Source: a virus
IMG/VR virus record: IMGVR_UViG_3300038468_000020
Coordinates: 1-46,179 of that record
DNA length: 46,179 bases
Direction: 5' to 3' (one strand)
In this document: one piece after another, positions 39,393 to 45,976 of the stretch
Numbering within the stretch: position 1 is the stretch's first letter
How the letters are laid out: every line of letters starts with the position of its first letter
Made by a program: the position numbers and the translations under genes
The notes under the pieces: model-generated
Database searches by the model: none
Seen by the model: only the letters and a program-made list of their open reading frames with translations
What the model was told of the DNA's origin: nothing

Positions 39393-39587
39393 ATGGCGAC
39401 CTGGAGCGATCTGAAGTGGGCCGAAAAGCGCGCGGTCGAGGTTTTGACTTTGGCGGATACGGAGATGAATGCGCGTCAACGGACGGCGGTCGAGGTGCAC
39501 CTGCGGGCCCTGGCGCGCGCCGCAGCTCTGCGCGAGCTGGAGGAGATCCGGGCGGATCTGCGCGCGGCCGAGGCCGACTGCGATTAA
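39393..39587 (+). CDS. Small helical hypothetical protein
   Basis: A 64-residue, alpha-helical, charged protein (VLTLADTEMNARQRTAVEVH, then LRELEEIRADLRAAEADCD). It starts at ATG 39393 behind the repeated leader element. No motif. Small helical proteins in such early clusters often inhibit or redirect a host protein, but nothing in this sequence allows a specific claim. Confidence 0.65.
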   Translation: MATWSDLKWAEKRAVEVLTLADTEMNARQRTAVEVHLRALARAAALRELEEIRADLRAAEADCD

Positions 39588-39592
39588 CAGCC

Positions 39593-39619
39593 CGTTGGAT
39601 CGGGCGAGGATAAGAGACG
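39593..39619 (+). repeat. Repeated translation-leader element, copy 2
   Basis: GTTGGATCGGGCGAGGATAA precedes ATG 39620. It differs from copy 1 at a few positions (GGATCG instead of GGATCC) but keeps the spacing to the start. Confidence 0.65.
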
Positions 39620-39889
39620 ATGACGAAACCATGGCGCAAGCTGCCACTCAAGGTGTCCGGTTGGGATTGGCAGCAAGCCGAGATCTTTGTCGCAAGGGCA
39701 AAGCGCCCGTGGGGCGACGGCTGGGCGCTGCTTAGCGACGCGATCCAGGAGGCGATGCTGGACCAGACGTGCCTGGTTGTCGCGGTCTCGCAGCACCGAG
39801 ACCTCGTCAGCATCGAGGCGGTTGAGCAGCTCCGCCGACAAATGCGAGTCGTGGCTGGTATGTCGCGCTGTGCCGATTGGGCTGCGTAA
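39620..39889 (+). CDS. Small hypothetical protein
   Basis: An 89-residue protein (KPWRKLPLKVSGWDWQQAEI, then a helix SIEAVEQLRRQMRVVAGMSR). It begins with the second copy of the leader element. A tryptophan/lysine-rich N-terminus is followed by two helices. No similarity recognised. It is one of three genes under the shared leader element. Confidence 0.65.
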   Translation: MTKPWRKLPLKVSGWDWQQAEIFVARAKRPWGDGWALLSDAIQEAMLDQTCLVVAVSQHRDLVSIEAVEQLRRQMRVVAGMSRCADWAA

Positions 39890-39996
39890 CCACCCCACTC
39901 CCACATACGCCGCCACGCGCGGCGCGCTGCCCGGGCCTGCGCCGGGCGGTGGACGTGAGAACAACAGCGGCCGGTGGATCCGGCAGGAGAAAGACC
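39890..39996. other. Intergenic region with repeated hairpin
   Basis: Contains ATACGCCGCC (39905-39914) and the hairpin GCCCGG-gcctgcg-CCGGGC (39929-39947), then copy 3 of the leader element. Nothing coding is seen. Confidence 0.6.
39971..39996 (+). repeat. Repeated translation-leader element, copy 3
   Basis: CCGGTGGATCCGGCAGGAGA precedes ATG 39997. The CCGG-tggat-CCGG part can fold into a small stem just ahead of the ribosome site. Confidence 0.67.
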
Positions 39997-40254
39997 ATGT
40001 GCGAAATTTGCCACGGGACAGGGATGGGGCGGACCGACGGCGGGGCTTTCCCGTGCGGATGCGGGGATGGGCCGGACAGCCGGCCCATCAACCCTTGGCC
40101 CTACCGCATGACGATCCAGGGGCACCCCGCCGTCGGCGACGACGAAACCTTCGAAGCCGCCGGGCGGCGATGGCGCGCCTACCGGGCCGAGGACGCTGAC
40201 CTGGCCTGGGAAGTTCCGAACGACGGAGGGCCGGCCATTCGCATCGGCGGCTGA
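39997..40254 (+). CDS. Small DnaJ-type zinc-knuckle protein
   Basis: An 85-residue protein. The N-terminus MCEICHGTGMG and FPCGCGDG forms a CxxCxGxG plus CxCxG pair, as in DnaJ zinc fingers, suggesting a bound zinc. The remainder is a mixed alpha-beta segment with aromatic residues (RRWRAYRAEDADLAWEVPND). It starts at ATG 39997 behind leader copy 3. Possible function: chaperone-like or metal-binding accessory. The exact role is unknown. Confidence 0.66.
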   Translation: MCEICHGTGMGRTDGGAFPCGCGDGPDSRPINPWPYRMTIQGHPAVGDDETFEAAGRRWRAYRAEDADLAWEVPNDGGPAIRIGG

Positions 40255-40416
40255 CCTATCCACCCATACGCCGCCCCGCGCGGCGCTCAGCCCCGGCAAT
40301 TCGAGCGGGGCTGAGGTGTCAGAGGGCCGGCCCAGGTATCCCGCCTGATCCACCCCTCTGGCCCAGCCCGTGAGGCCGTGGCGGGCGGGGCACTATCGCG
40401 CGGCCAGAGGATTCCG
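40255..40416. other. 162-bp intergenic region with repeat and terminator-like hairpin
   Basis: It holds ATACGCCGCC (40266-40275) and a 9-bp perfect stem CTCAGCCCC (40286-40294) with GGGGCTGAG (40307-40315). A second structured stretch, AGAGGG...CCCTCT (about 40321-40360), precedes the ATPase. It could end transcription from the small genes or form part of the leader of the recombination module. No gene or tRNA is present. Confidence 0.6.
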
Positions 40417-41742
40417 ATGCGTCTGATCGAATGGCAGGTCGAGGATTTCATGCGGGTCAAGTCGGCGCTGATCAACGCGGACGGCAAGCGCATGCTACGG
40501 GTCGGCGGCGACAACGGCGAGGGCAAGACCTCGGCGGTCCGCGCGCTGGCCTGGGCGGTCGGCGGCGCGCAGTACGCGCCCGAGGTGGCGATCAGGCGCG
40601 GCGCGAAAAAGGCCGAGGTGTTGGTTGACCTCGGCGAGGTCAAGGTCGTCAAGACCGAGACCAAAAGCGGGCCGTCGCTTACGTTGACCGGCGCGGACGG
40701 CGAGACGATCCCGCGTCCTGCCGAGAAGCTCAAGGCGTTTCGTTCGGCGCTGACCTTCGATCCGATGTCATTCGCGTCGGCGCCGCCGGCAGAGCAACGG
40801 GCGACCCTGTGCGCCGTCGCCACGGTCGACACGTCGGCCGTCGACACGGAGCGCGAGGAAGCGTTCGCAGCGCGCACCGAAGCCAAGCGAGACCTGAAAA
40901 AAGCAGAGGCCGTTTTGGCATCGCTACCGCCGGCGGTCGACGCTCCCGATCAAGAGGTTTCGATCGCTGCGATCGACGCCGAGCGACGCCGGCTCACGAC
41001 GGAAAACGCGGAGCACGCCGAGCGGCGCGCAGCCCTCGCACAATCGCGCGTCGAGTACAAATCGCTCGCCGATCGCGCAGCCGAGGCCGAGGAGGCGGTC
41101 AATAACGCCCGCCGACGAGGAGAAGAGGAAATCGCCGCGGCTCGAGCGCGGGCCGAAAACGCGGTCGAAACGGCGCGCACGAAGGCGTCACACGCCGAAG
41201 CGGAGCGGGTGAAGGCTGCCGAGACCGGCGCTGCACTCGCCGCCGAGGTCGAGGCGCTGGTCGATCACGACCTTTCTAGCCTCGACGCTCAGATCGCCGG
41301 TGCGCAGGATCTCAATCGAGCCGTGGCGAACAACCGAGCGCGCAGGGTCGCCAAGGCCGACGTAGACGGCAACGCCGCCGAGGTCAAGCGCCTCGACCGC
41401 GCCATCGCAGACGCGGAGGAGGCGAAGGCCAAGATCCTGGCCGAGGCCAAACTGCCGATCCCCGGGCTCGCGCTCACCGACGACGGGGTGACCTACAACG
41501 GGCTGCCGTTGTCGCAAGCGAGCACGGCCGAGCGCACGCGGATCAGTGTTGCGGTCGGCTTCGCCCTGCACCCGCAGCTCAAGATCCTCTGGGTCGAGCA
41601 CGGATCCGAGCTGGATGAGAAGAATCTCGCTCTCCTGGAGCAGCTCGCCACCGAGCATGACGGCCTGGTGATTGTCGAGCGCGTTGGCACCGACGCTGGC
41701 AAGGCTGATGTCGTGATCGTCGATGGGGAGGTGGCGCCGTGA
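40417..41742 (+). CDS. SbcC/RecF-like coiled-coil ATPase
   Basis: A 441-residue SMC-like ATPase. Walker A GGDNGEGKTS (30-39) lies near the N-terminus, a long coiled coil follows (about 140-330, rich in A, E and R), and the C-terminal half holds the signature-like SQASTAERTRIS (366-377) and LKILWVEHGSELDE (388-401) as Walker B, where the usual DEP appears as VEHGSELDE. It is shorter than cellular SbcC, as phage versions are. It probably works with the exonuclease encoded next in recombination or DNA end processing. ATG 40417 is chosen over GTG 40378 because CAGAGGATT precedes it. Confidence 0.82.
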   Translation: MRLIEWQVEDFMRVKSALINADGKRMLRVGGDNGEGKTSAVRALAWAVGGAQYAPEVAIRRGAKKAEVLVDLGEVKVVKTETKSGPSLTLTGADGETIPRPAEKLKAFRSALTFDPMSFASAPPAEQRATLCAVATVDTSAVDTEREEAFAARTEAKRDLKKAEAVLASLPPAVDAPDQEVSIAAIDAERRRLTTENAEHAERRAALAQSRVEYKSLADRAAEAEEAVNNARRRGEEEIAAARARAENAVETARTKASHAEAERVKAAETGAALAAEVEALVDHDLSSLDAQIAGAQDLNRAVANNRARRVAKADVDGNAAEVKRLDRAIADAEEAKAKILAEAKLPIPGLALTDDGVTYNGLPLSQASTAERTRISVAVGFALHPQLKILWVEHGSELDEKNLALLEQLATEHDGLVIVERVGTDAGKADVVIVDGEVAP

Positions 41743-42590
41743 ATTTCGCACAAGGCATCCACCGCAACGTGCCGATGGCTGACTACGTCGCCGACCGGCT
41801 CACCGACAAGCCGTCTCTCAGCAAGAGCACGGTCAAGACGATCTGGGAGCGGTCGGTGCTCCACGCGACGCACGCCCACCCGAGGATCGGAGGGCATGAC
41901 GACGGCGGATCGCGTGATGCCGACACCGGCTCAGCGATCCACGCGCAGGCACTCGGCGGTGCGTCGATCCACTGGATCTGCGCGCTCGGCAAAGACGGGG
42001 TGCCGGTCGAGGACTACCGCACCAAGGCGGCGCAAGAGGAGCGCGACGCGGCGCGCGCCGAGGGGCTGATCCCGATGCTCCAGTGTGAGCGGCCGGCGGT
42101 CAAGGCGGCAGCGGCCGTGCTCGACCCGTACATCGGCAAAGACGACACACGCGAGGCGACGGTGCTCTGGCAAGAGCCAGGCGTCTGGCTGCGGTGTCGG
42201 CCCGACGTGCTCAGCGAAGCCGCTAGTCGCGTGGTCGAGATCAAGACCTGCACCAATGCCGAGCCGCGGAGCTGGTGCCGGCATTCGCTCGGCCAAGGCG
42301 GATACGATATCCAAGCGGCTCTCGCGCTGCGCGGGTTGCGCGCGGTCACCGGAGAGGAGTGGTCGTATTCGTGGGTGGTCGTCGAGACCGAGGCGCCGCA
42401 CGCGGTGTCGGTGATTCAGCCGTCGCCTGCGATGATCACGATGGCCGACGCCAAAATCGCCCACGCGATCGAGGCGTGGCGCCGCTACCTCGACACCGGC
42501 GTTGCCGTCAGCTACTCTCCCGAGCCATGGATCGCGATGCCGGCGTCTTTCGAGACCTACGATTTCGAGGAGAGGATGGCCACGCGATGA
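41739..42590 (+). CDS. RecE/YqaJ-like PD-(D/E)XK exonuclease
   Basis: A 283-residue protein. The core CRPDVL (D155) and RVVEIKTC (E167, K169) with a downstream glutamine helix (GQGGYDIQAALALRGL) is the standard active site of RecE/DUF3799-type exonucleases that resect double-stranded ends to leave single strands. A conserved DADTGSAIHAQAL precedes it. GTG 41739 overlaps the ATPase gene. It forms a recombination pair with the annealing ATPase that follows. Confidence 0.85.
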   Translation: MNFAQGIHRNVPMADYVADRLTDKPSLSKSTVKTIWERSVLHATHAHPRIGGHDDGGSRDADTGSAIHAQALGGASIHWICALGKDGVPVEDYRTKAAQEERDAARAEGLIPMLQCERPAVKAAAAVLDPYIGKDDTREATVLWQEPGVWLRCRPDVLSEAASRVVEIKTCTNAEPRSWCRHSLGQGGYDIQAALALRGLRAVTGEEWSYSWVVVETEAPHAVSVIQPSPAMITMADAKIAHAIEAWRRYLDTGVAVSYSPEPWIAMPASFETYDFEERMATR

Positions 42591-43621
42591 CGATCGCCTA
42601 TTCACCAGCCGTCAACAAGCCGGCAGTCCTCCGTGTGTTGCTCGGCCTCGGCGGGCCTACCGGGAGCGGCAAAACCTACTCGGCGATGGAGATCGCCAGC
42701 GGGATCGCGAAGGGCAAGCCCTTCGCCGTGCTCGACACGGAGAACGGGCGGGCGCTGCACTACCGGGCCGATTTCAATTTCGACCACGCCGAACTCTCGC
42801 CGCCGTTCCGACCCGAACGATACACCGAGGCGATCCGCGCCGCCGAAGGCTACCCGGCGATCGTGATCGACTCGGGCTCTCACGAGCACAACGGAGACGG
42901 TGGGCTACTCGACTGGCACGAGGAGGAGCTTGAACGGATGGCCGGCGACGACGACGCCAAGCGCCAGCGGTGCGCGATGGCCGCGTGGATCAAGCCCAAG
43001 GCCGCACACAAGGCTTTCGTGCAGGAGCTTCTCCGGTCGCCGATGCAGGCGGTGATCATTTGCTTCCGCGCCGAGGAAAAAACCAAGCCGATGAAAAACG
43101 AGAAGGGCGCGATGGTGCCCACAAACATCGGCTACCAGATGATCACTGAGAAAAATCTCCCGTTCGAGCTGACCGTGGCGCTGATGATGTCCGACACGGT
43201 GCCGGGCGAGTACAGCTTGATCAAGTGCACCAAGCACCTTCTGCCGTTGTTCGACGGTCGGCGAATCACGAGCGCGATCGGCGACGGGCTGATGGCGTGG
43301 GCGAAGGTCGGGCAACCGACCGGTGGCGCACCCGGCGAGCGCGATCCTGTGCGCGAGCGCGAACCCGGCGAAGACGACGACAAACCGACCGAGCAACCGC
43401 CGCCGGTCTCAAAATCGAATCTCGCCGACGCGATCAAGGGGGCAGCCGAGCAACAGATCGGGCGGGCTCGGAAAATGATCACCGAGGCGAAGTCAATCGA
43501 GGACATGACGGCAATCGGCAGCAAAATCCAATCCATGGGCTTGCCGCCGGATGCAATTCAACAACTGCGCGCGATGGCGACGCAGAAAATTAAGGAGTTG
43601 AAAAATGGCCATTCCGCGTGA
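42587..43621 (+). CDS. Sak4-like single-strand annealing ATPase
   Basis: A 344-residue RecA-like ATPase with Walker A GPTGSGKT (23-30), Walker B YPAIVIDSG (89-97) and a middle AAWIKPKAAHKAFVQELLR. The pattern matches phage Sak4-type annealing proteins (AAA_24-like), which pair exonuclease-made ends with complementary strands. Beyond about residue 250 the sequence becomes acidic and flexible, and a last helix binds the tail. It sits between the exonuclease and the SSB-like gene, a very common phage arrangement. ATGA overlap upstream; the next ATG lies 17 bp inside its end. Confidence 0.84.
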   Translation: MTIAYSPAVNKPAVLRVLLGLGGPTGSGKTYSAMEIASGIAKGKPFAVLDTENGRALHYRADFNFDHAELSPPFRPERYTEAIRAAEGYPAIVIDSGSHEHNGDGGLLDWHEEELERMAGDDDAKRQRCAMAAWIKPKAAHKAFVQELLRSPMQAVIICFRAEEKTKPMKNEKGAMVPTNIGYQMITEKNLPFELTVALMMSDTVPGEYSLIKCTKHLLPLFDGRRITSAIGDGLMAWAKVGQPTGGAPGERDPVREREPGEDDDKPTEQPPPVSKSNLADAIKGAAEQQIGRARKMITEAKSIEDMTAIGSKIQSMGLPPDAIQQLRAMATQKIKELKNGHSA

Positions 43622-44012
43622 AACCAAAGACGCCAAAGATGCGCCGGATCCGGTGGCGGGGGAACAGGACTTCGTGATCGTCGCGGCGAAAGAAGAGACC
43701 TACTCGAGCGGCAACCTCGGGCTGACCTGCTCGCTCAAGGTCGAGAACGGGGCGATCTGCTTCGCGCGCAACGCCTACACCGAGGGAATGCTCTGGCGGT
43801 TGCGGCATTTGTGCGAGTCGATCGACTTGCCGATGGAGCCGCCGCCCGAGGCGCGGGCGTTCGTCGGTCGACGGGGTAGGGCGAATTTCAAGGTCGAGAA
43901 GTACCAGGGCCGAGATCAGCTCGCGGTGGTCGACTACACCAAGCGCGGGGATGCGGCGGGACGGCCGGCAGAGAAGACGGCGGAGCCGACTGGTGAGGAT
44001 TTGCCTTTTTAG
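43605..44012 (+). CDS. SSB-like protein with acidic PF tip
   Basis: A 135-residue protein. Residues 20-110 form a beta-rich OB-type fold pattern (DFVIVAAKEETYSSGNLGLT, then FKVEKYQGRDQLAVVDYT), consistent with phage single-strand binding proteins of the DUF669-like kind. The C-terminus EPTGEDLPF is an acidic, phenylalanine-ended tip like that of bacterial SSB (DDIPF), which recruits partner proteins. It follows exonuclease and annealing ATPase. Start ATG overlaps the annealing gene. Confidence 0.78.
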   Translation: MAIPRETKDAKDAPDPVAGEQDFVIVAAKEETYSSGNLGLTCSLKVENGAICFARNAYTEGMLWRLRHLCESIDLPMEPPPEARAFVGRRGRANFKVEKYQGRDQLAVVDYTKRGDAAGRPAEKTAEPTGEDLPF

Positions 44013-44025
44013 GGCGGAGGAAACC

Positions 44026-44286
44026 ATGGCGAAAACAACCAACCAAGACGAGTTCCGTCGCGATGTCCTGCTGCGTGCCTGGGACCACCACCTTGTGACG
44101 CTCAAACCCAACCCGGCGCCGCTCGCCGATCCGCGTGTGCTGCGGCCGGCACCGAGGCCCGACGCTGTGGTTGACTTGTTCGATTCGCGGCCAGCCCCCG
44201 ACATCAGCCGCCCGCTCGCAATCGGCGGCGCCCTGACCGTGATCTTCTGTGCGCTGGCCTTCGCGGCGCTGGTGCTGTGGTCGTGA
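44026..44286 (+). CDS. Tail-anchored small membrane protein
   Basis: An 86-residue protein from ATG 44026 behind GGGCGGAGGAAACC. The hydrophilic N-terminal part (about 1-62) is followed by a hydrophobic C-terminal span (LAIGGALTVIFCALAFAALVLW), leaving almost nothing outside. This is a tail-anchor topology. A role in superinfection exclusion or membrane attachment of replication is possible but not shown. It overlaps the next start as GTGA. Confidence 0.66.
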   Translation: MAKTTNQDEFRRDVLLRAWDHHLVTLKPNPAPLADPRVLRPAPRPDAVVDLFDSRPAPDISRPLAIGGALTVIFCALAFAALVLWS

Positions 44287-44558
44287 GCCGGGGCGTCTCG
44301 ATCGAGCGCGCCGAGCGCGCAGACTTCGGCCTGCCGCCCGACCCGCCGGACCCCGAGAGCTATCGCTGCCACGACTGCGGCGAGTGGTGCGACGAGGACG
44401 AGCTGGTCTGCGGGCGTTGCCCGCTGTGTGGCGGGCCGTGCTCGAGCGAGCACGAGCTTGCCGCCGAGGCGCGAGTGGAGCGGGCCATCGAGGCCGCAGA
44501 GGGCCGCTGGCTGGGTCTCGACGAGCCGGAGGACCGGCGGTGGTGGAGGGCCCCGTGA
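44283..44558 (+). CDS. RING/zinc-ribbon-like small protein
   Basis: A 91-residue protein; GTG 44283 is preferred over GTG 44277 because it overlaps the previous stop. The centre has seven cysteines plus a histidine in YRCHDCGEWCDEDELVCGRC and PLCGGPC, enough for two zinc sites. An acidic helix and a tryptophan-rich end follow. RING- or rubredoxin-like folds share this pattern. Function unknown; interaction with nucleic acid or a host protein is possible. Confidence 0.66.
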   Translation: MSRGVSIERAERADFGLPPDPPDPESYRCHDCGEWCDEDELVCGRCPLCGGPCSSEHELAAEARVERAIEAAEGRWLGLDEPEDRRWWRAP

Positions 44559-44836
44559 CCGCCCGCTTGCACATCGTCCGCGAGCCCCGCGCCCCGATCG
44601 TTGCGCGCTGCGCCTGCGGCGAGGAGTTCTCCGAGGAGCGCTGGTGCGAGCTGCCCGACCGCGCCGTGCAGCGCGACCTCGACCCCGCGTACGACCGCGA
44701 ACTCCGCCGGTGTTGGTGTGGCGCCCCGATCGGCCGCCCCCTCGCCGACTGCCAGGCCGCGGTCGACGTGCGTCGGCCTGGGTGGGTCTGCCTCGGGTGG
44801 GACCGACTGCTCAGACTTGTGGGGATGAAACGATGA
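44555..44836 (+). CDS. Small cysteine-rich hypothetical protein
   Basis: A 93-residue protein from GTG 44555 (GTGA overlap). Cysteines lie in VARCACGEEFSEERWCEL, RRCWCGAPIG and later (DCQAAV, WVCLGW). A zinc knuckle is plausible. The rest is basic with tryptophans and likely folds compactly. It forms with its neighbour a pair of cysteine-rich small proteins. Unknown function. Confidence 0.62.
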   Translation: MTARLHIVREPRAPIVARCACGEEFSEERWCELPDRAVQRDLDPAYDRELRRCWCGAPIGRPLADCQAAVDVRRPGWVCLGWDRLLRLVGMKR

Positions 44837-44855
44837 TACTGCTTGAGAAAAACCA

Positions 44856-44877
44856 ACCGCCCGGCATAGTGCCGGCG
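44856..44877 (+). repeat. 22-bp hairpin repeat, copy 1
   Basis: ACCGCCCGGCATAGTGCCGGCG, given by its key part CCGGC-atagt-GCCGG, a perfect 5-bp stem. The same 22 bp recurs at 45055-45076. The two copies flank the gene at 44891 almost exactly. Confidence 0.85.
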
Positions 44878-44890
44878 CAAGGAGAACAAA

Positions 44891-45055
44891 ATGCCAGGAA
44901 AAAAACGGACAGAGGCGCTTGCAGCGAAACAAGACCGCAAGGCCCGCGCGATGCTGACGCCAGGCGCGGAGAGCAAATACGCGCGAAAAAAGAAATATTG
45001 CGATAAAAATGGGGTTTGGGGGTTTGAGGTCGCAGAGCCAAAGCCCTGGAAATGA
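44891..45055 (+). CDS. Small conserved phage protein
   Basis: A 54-residue basic protein (KKRTEALAAKQDRKARAMLT, ESKYARKKKYCDKNGVWGFE, EPKPWK). The opening and the SKYARKK-NGVWGFEV-PKPWK pattern are familiar from many phages as a short protein of unknown function. ATG 44891 lies directly behind CAAGGAGAACAAA, an excellent ribosome site. A second frame here (44833-45006) is judged a shadow. The gene is bracketed by the 22-bp hairpin repeat. Confidence 0.74.
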   Translation: MPGKKRTEALAAKQDRKARAMLTPGAESKYARKKKYCDKNGVWGFEVAEPKPWK

Positions 45056-45076
45056 CCGCCCGGCATAGTGCCGGCG
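45055..45076 (+). repeat. 22-bp hairpin repeat, copy 2
   Basis: Identical to 44856-44877. It begins at the last base of the stop codon of the gene at 44891 and continues directly into a larger GC-rich stem. Confidence 0.85.
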
Positions 45077-45118
45077 GGCGGGCGGCGACGTTGCTCTGTT
45101 TGGGGACCGCCGCCCGCC
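45077..45118 (+). terminator. Strong GC hairpin, possible attenuator
   Basis: GGCGGGCGGCG (45077-45087) pairs with CGCCGCCCGCC (45108-45118), eleven perfect pairs, loop of 20 bases. No T-run follows. Together with the adjacent 22-bp repeat it makes a heavily folded spacer between the small gene and the membrane peptide. Read-through control is possible. Confidence 0.55.
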
Positions 45119-45140
45119 TTGAAGCGAGAGATGTGACGAG

Positions 45141-45230
45141 ATGGAAGAAACGATTGTGGTGTTGGTGCTATTCTCGCCGATCTTCATCGCCGACGCACTG
45201 ATCATTATTTGGCTGGTGTTCAAATGGTAA
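45141..45230 (+). CDS. Tiny membrane peptide
   Basis: A 29-residue peptide, MEETIVVLVLFSPIFIADAL then IIIWLVFKW, almost wholly hydrophobic with an acidic N-terminus: a single membrane span. It starts at ATG 45141 after GAAGCGAGAGATGTGACGAG, which offers only a weak ribosome site, and it overlaps the next ATG by seven bases. Its pattern of uncharged residues and closeness to the next start suggest a genuine small gene or a leader peptide. No family. Confidence 0.5.
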   Translation: MEETIVVLVLFSPIFIADALIIIWLVFKW

Positions 45231-45955
45231 CGCTTGCAGCGCTCTCGGGCGGCAAAGACAGCACGGCTATGGTGTTGTTAATGGCCGAGGCCGGCGAGCA
45301 ATTCGAGTGCCTGTTCACCCCGACGGGCGACGAGCTGCCAGAGGTAGCCGAGCACATCGATAGAGTGATCAAGCGTATCTGCCGCCCACTCGTGAAGCTC
45401 GACGCTAAACCGCTGTCTTTCTGGGTCGAGAGTCAGAAGGCGTTGCCGAACTGGCGGCAGCGGTGGTGTACCAGGCTGATCAAGATCGAGCCGTGCGTCC
45501 GCCACATGAAGAGCCTGCCAGAGCGCCCGATCTTGTGCGTTGGCCTGCGGGCAGACGAGCCGGAACGCAAAGGGCTCTACGACGACTGCGCCGAGTACCG
45601 CTACCCGCTGCGCGAGCGCGGCCTCAACAAGCAAGACGTGATCAACACCTGCAAGCGAGCCGGTCTCATGCCGCCGGCCAGGACCGACTGCGCCCTGTGT
45701 TTCGCCCAGCGGCTCAGCGAGTGGCGCGAACTGTGGCGGGAACATCCAGACAGGTACGCCAGGGGCGAGGCATGGGAGGCCGAGATCGGGCACACGTTGC
45801 GGTCGCCTGGGCGGGATACATGGCCGGCGCCGCTGTCTGAGCTTCGCAAGCGATTCGAGGCTGGCTACCTGCCGCGTGGTGCGACAGACCAACTCGACCT
45901 GATTGACGACGACCAATACGAGGATGAAGGGCCCTGCCGGGTGTGCAGGCTTTAG
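45224..45955 (+). CDS. PAPS-reductase-family enzyme (PP-loop, CxxC)
   Basis: A 243-residue protein with the PP-loop SGGKDST (8-14) that binds an adenylated nucleotide. Downstream are WCTRLIKIEP (C82), GLRADE (107-112), and DCALCFAQRLSEWRELW (C156, C159), then GEAWEAEIGHTLRSPGRDTW, plus a C-terminal CRVC (C238, C241). This set is the phage version of the phosphoadenosine phosphosulfate reductase family. C82, C156 and C159 could ligate an Fe-S cluster as in DndC and thiouridylases. The substrate could be PAPS, a nucleic acid to thiolate, or a nucleotide. ATG 45224 is chosen over TTG 45209. Confidence 0.86.
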   Translation: MVTLAALSGGKDSTAMVLLMAEAGEQFECLFTPTGDELPEVAEHIDRVIKRICRPLVKLDAKPLSFWVESQKALPNWRQRWCTRLIKIEPCVRHMKSLPERPILCVGLRADEPERKGLYDDCAEYRYPLRERGLNKQDVINTCKRAGLMPPARTDCALCFAQRLSEWRELWREHPDRYARGEAWEAEIGHTLRSPGRDTWPAPLSELRKRFEAGYLPRGATDQLDLIDDDQYEDEGPCRVCRL

Positions 45956-45976
45956 CCGTTCAAGGAGGATGAAGAG

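Noticed and set aside
40321-40390. Folded stretch looking like a tRNA
   Set aside because: Complementary arms exist but no anticodon loop, T loop sequence or CCA-type end could be drawn.
44833-45006. 57-codon frame starting in the overlap ATGA
   Set aside because: The competing gene at 44891 has a far better ribosome site and a familiar phage protein sequence. The 44833 frame gives a low-complexity basic product.
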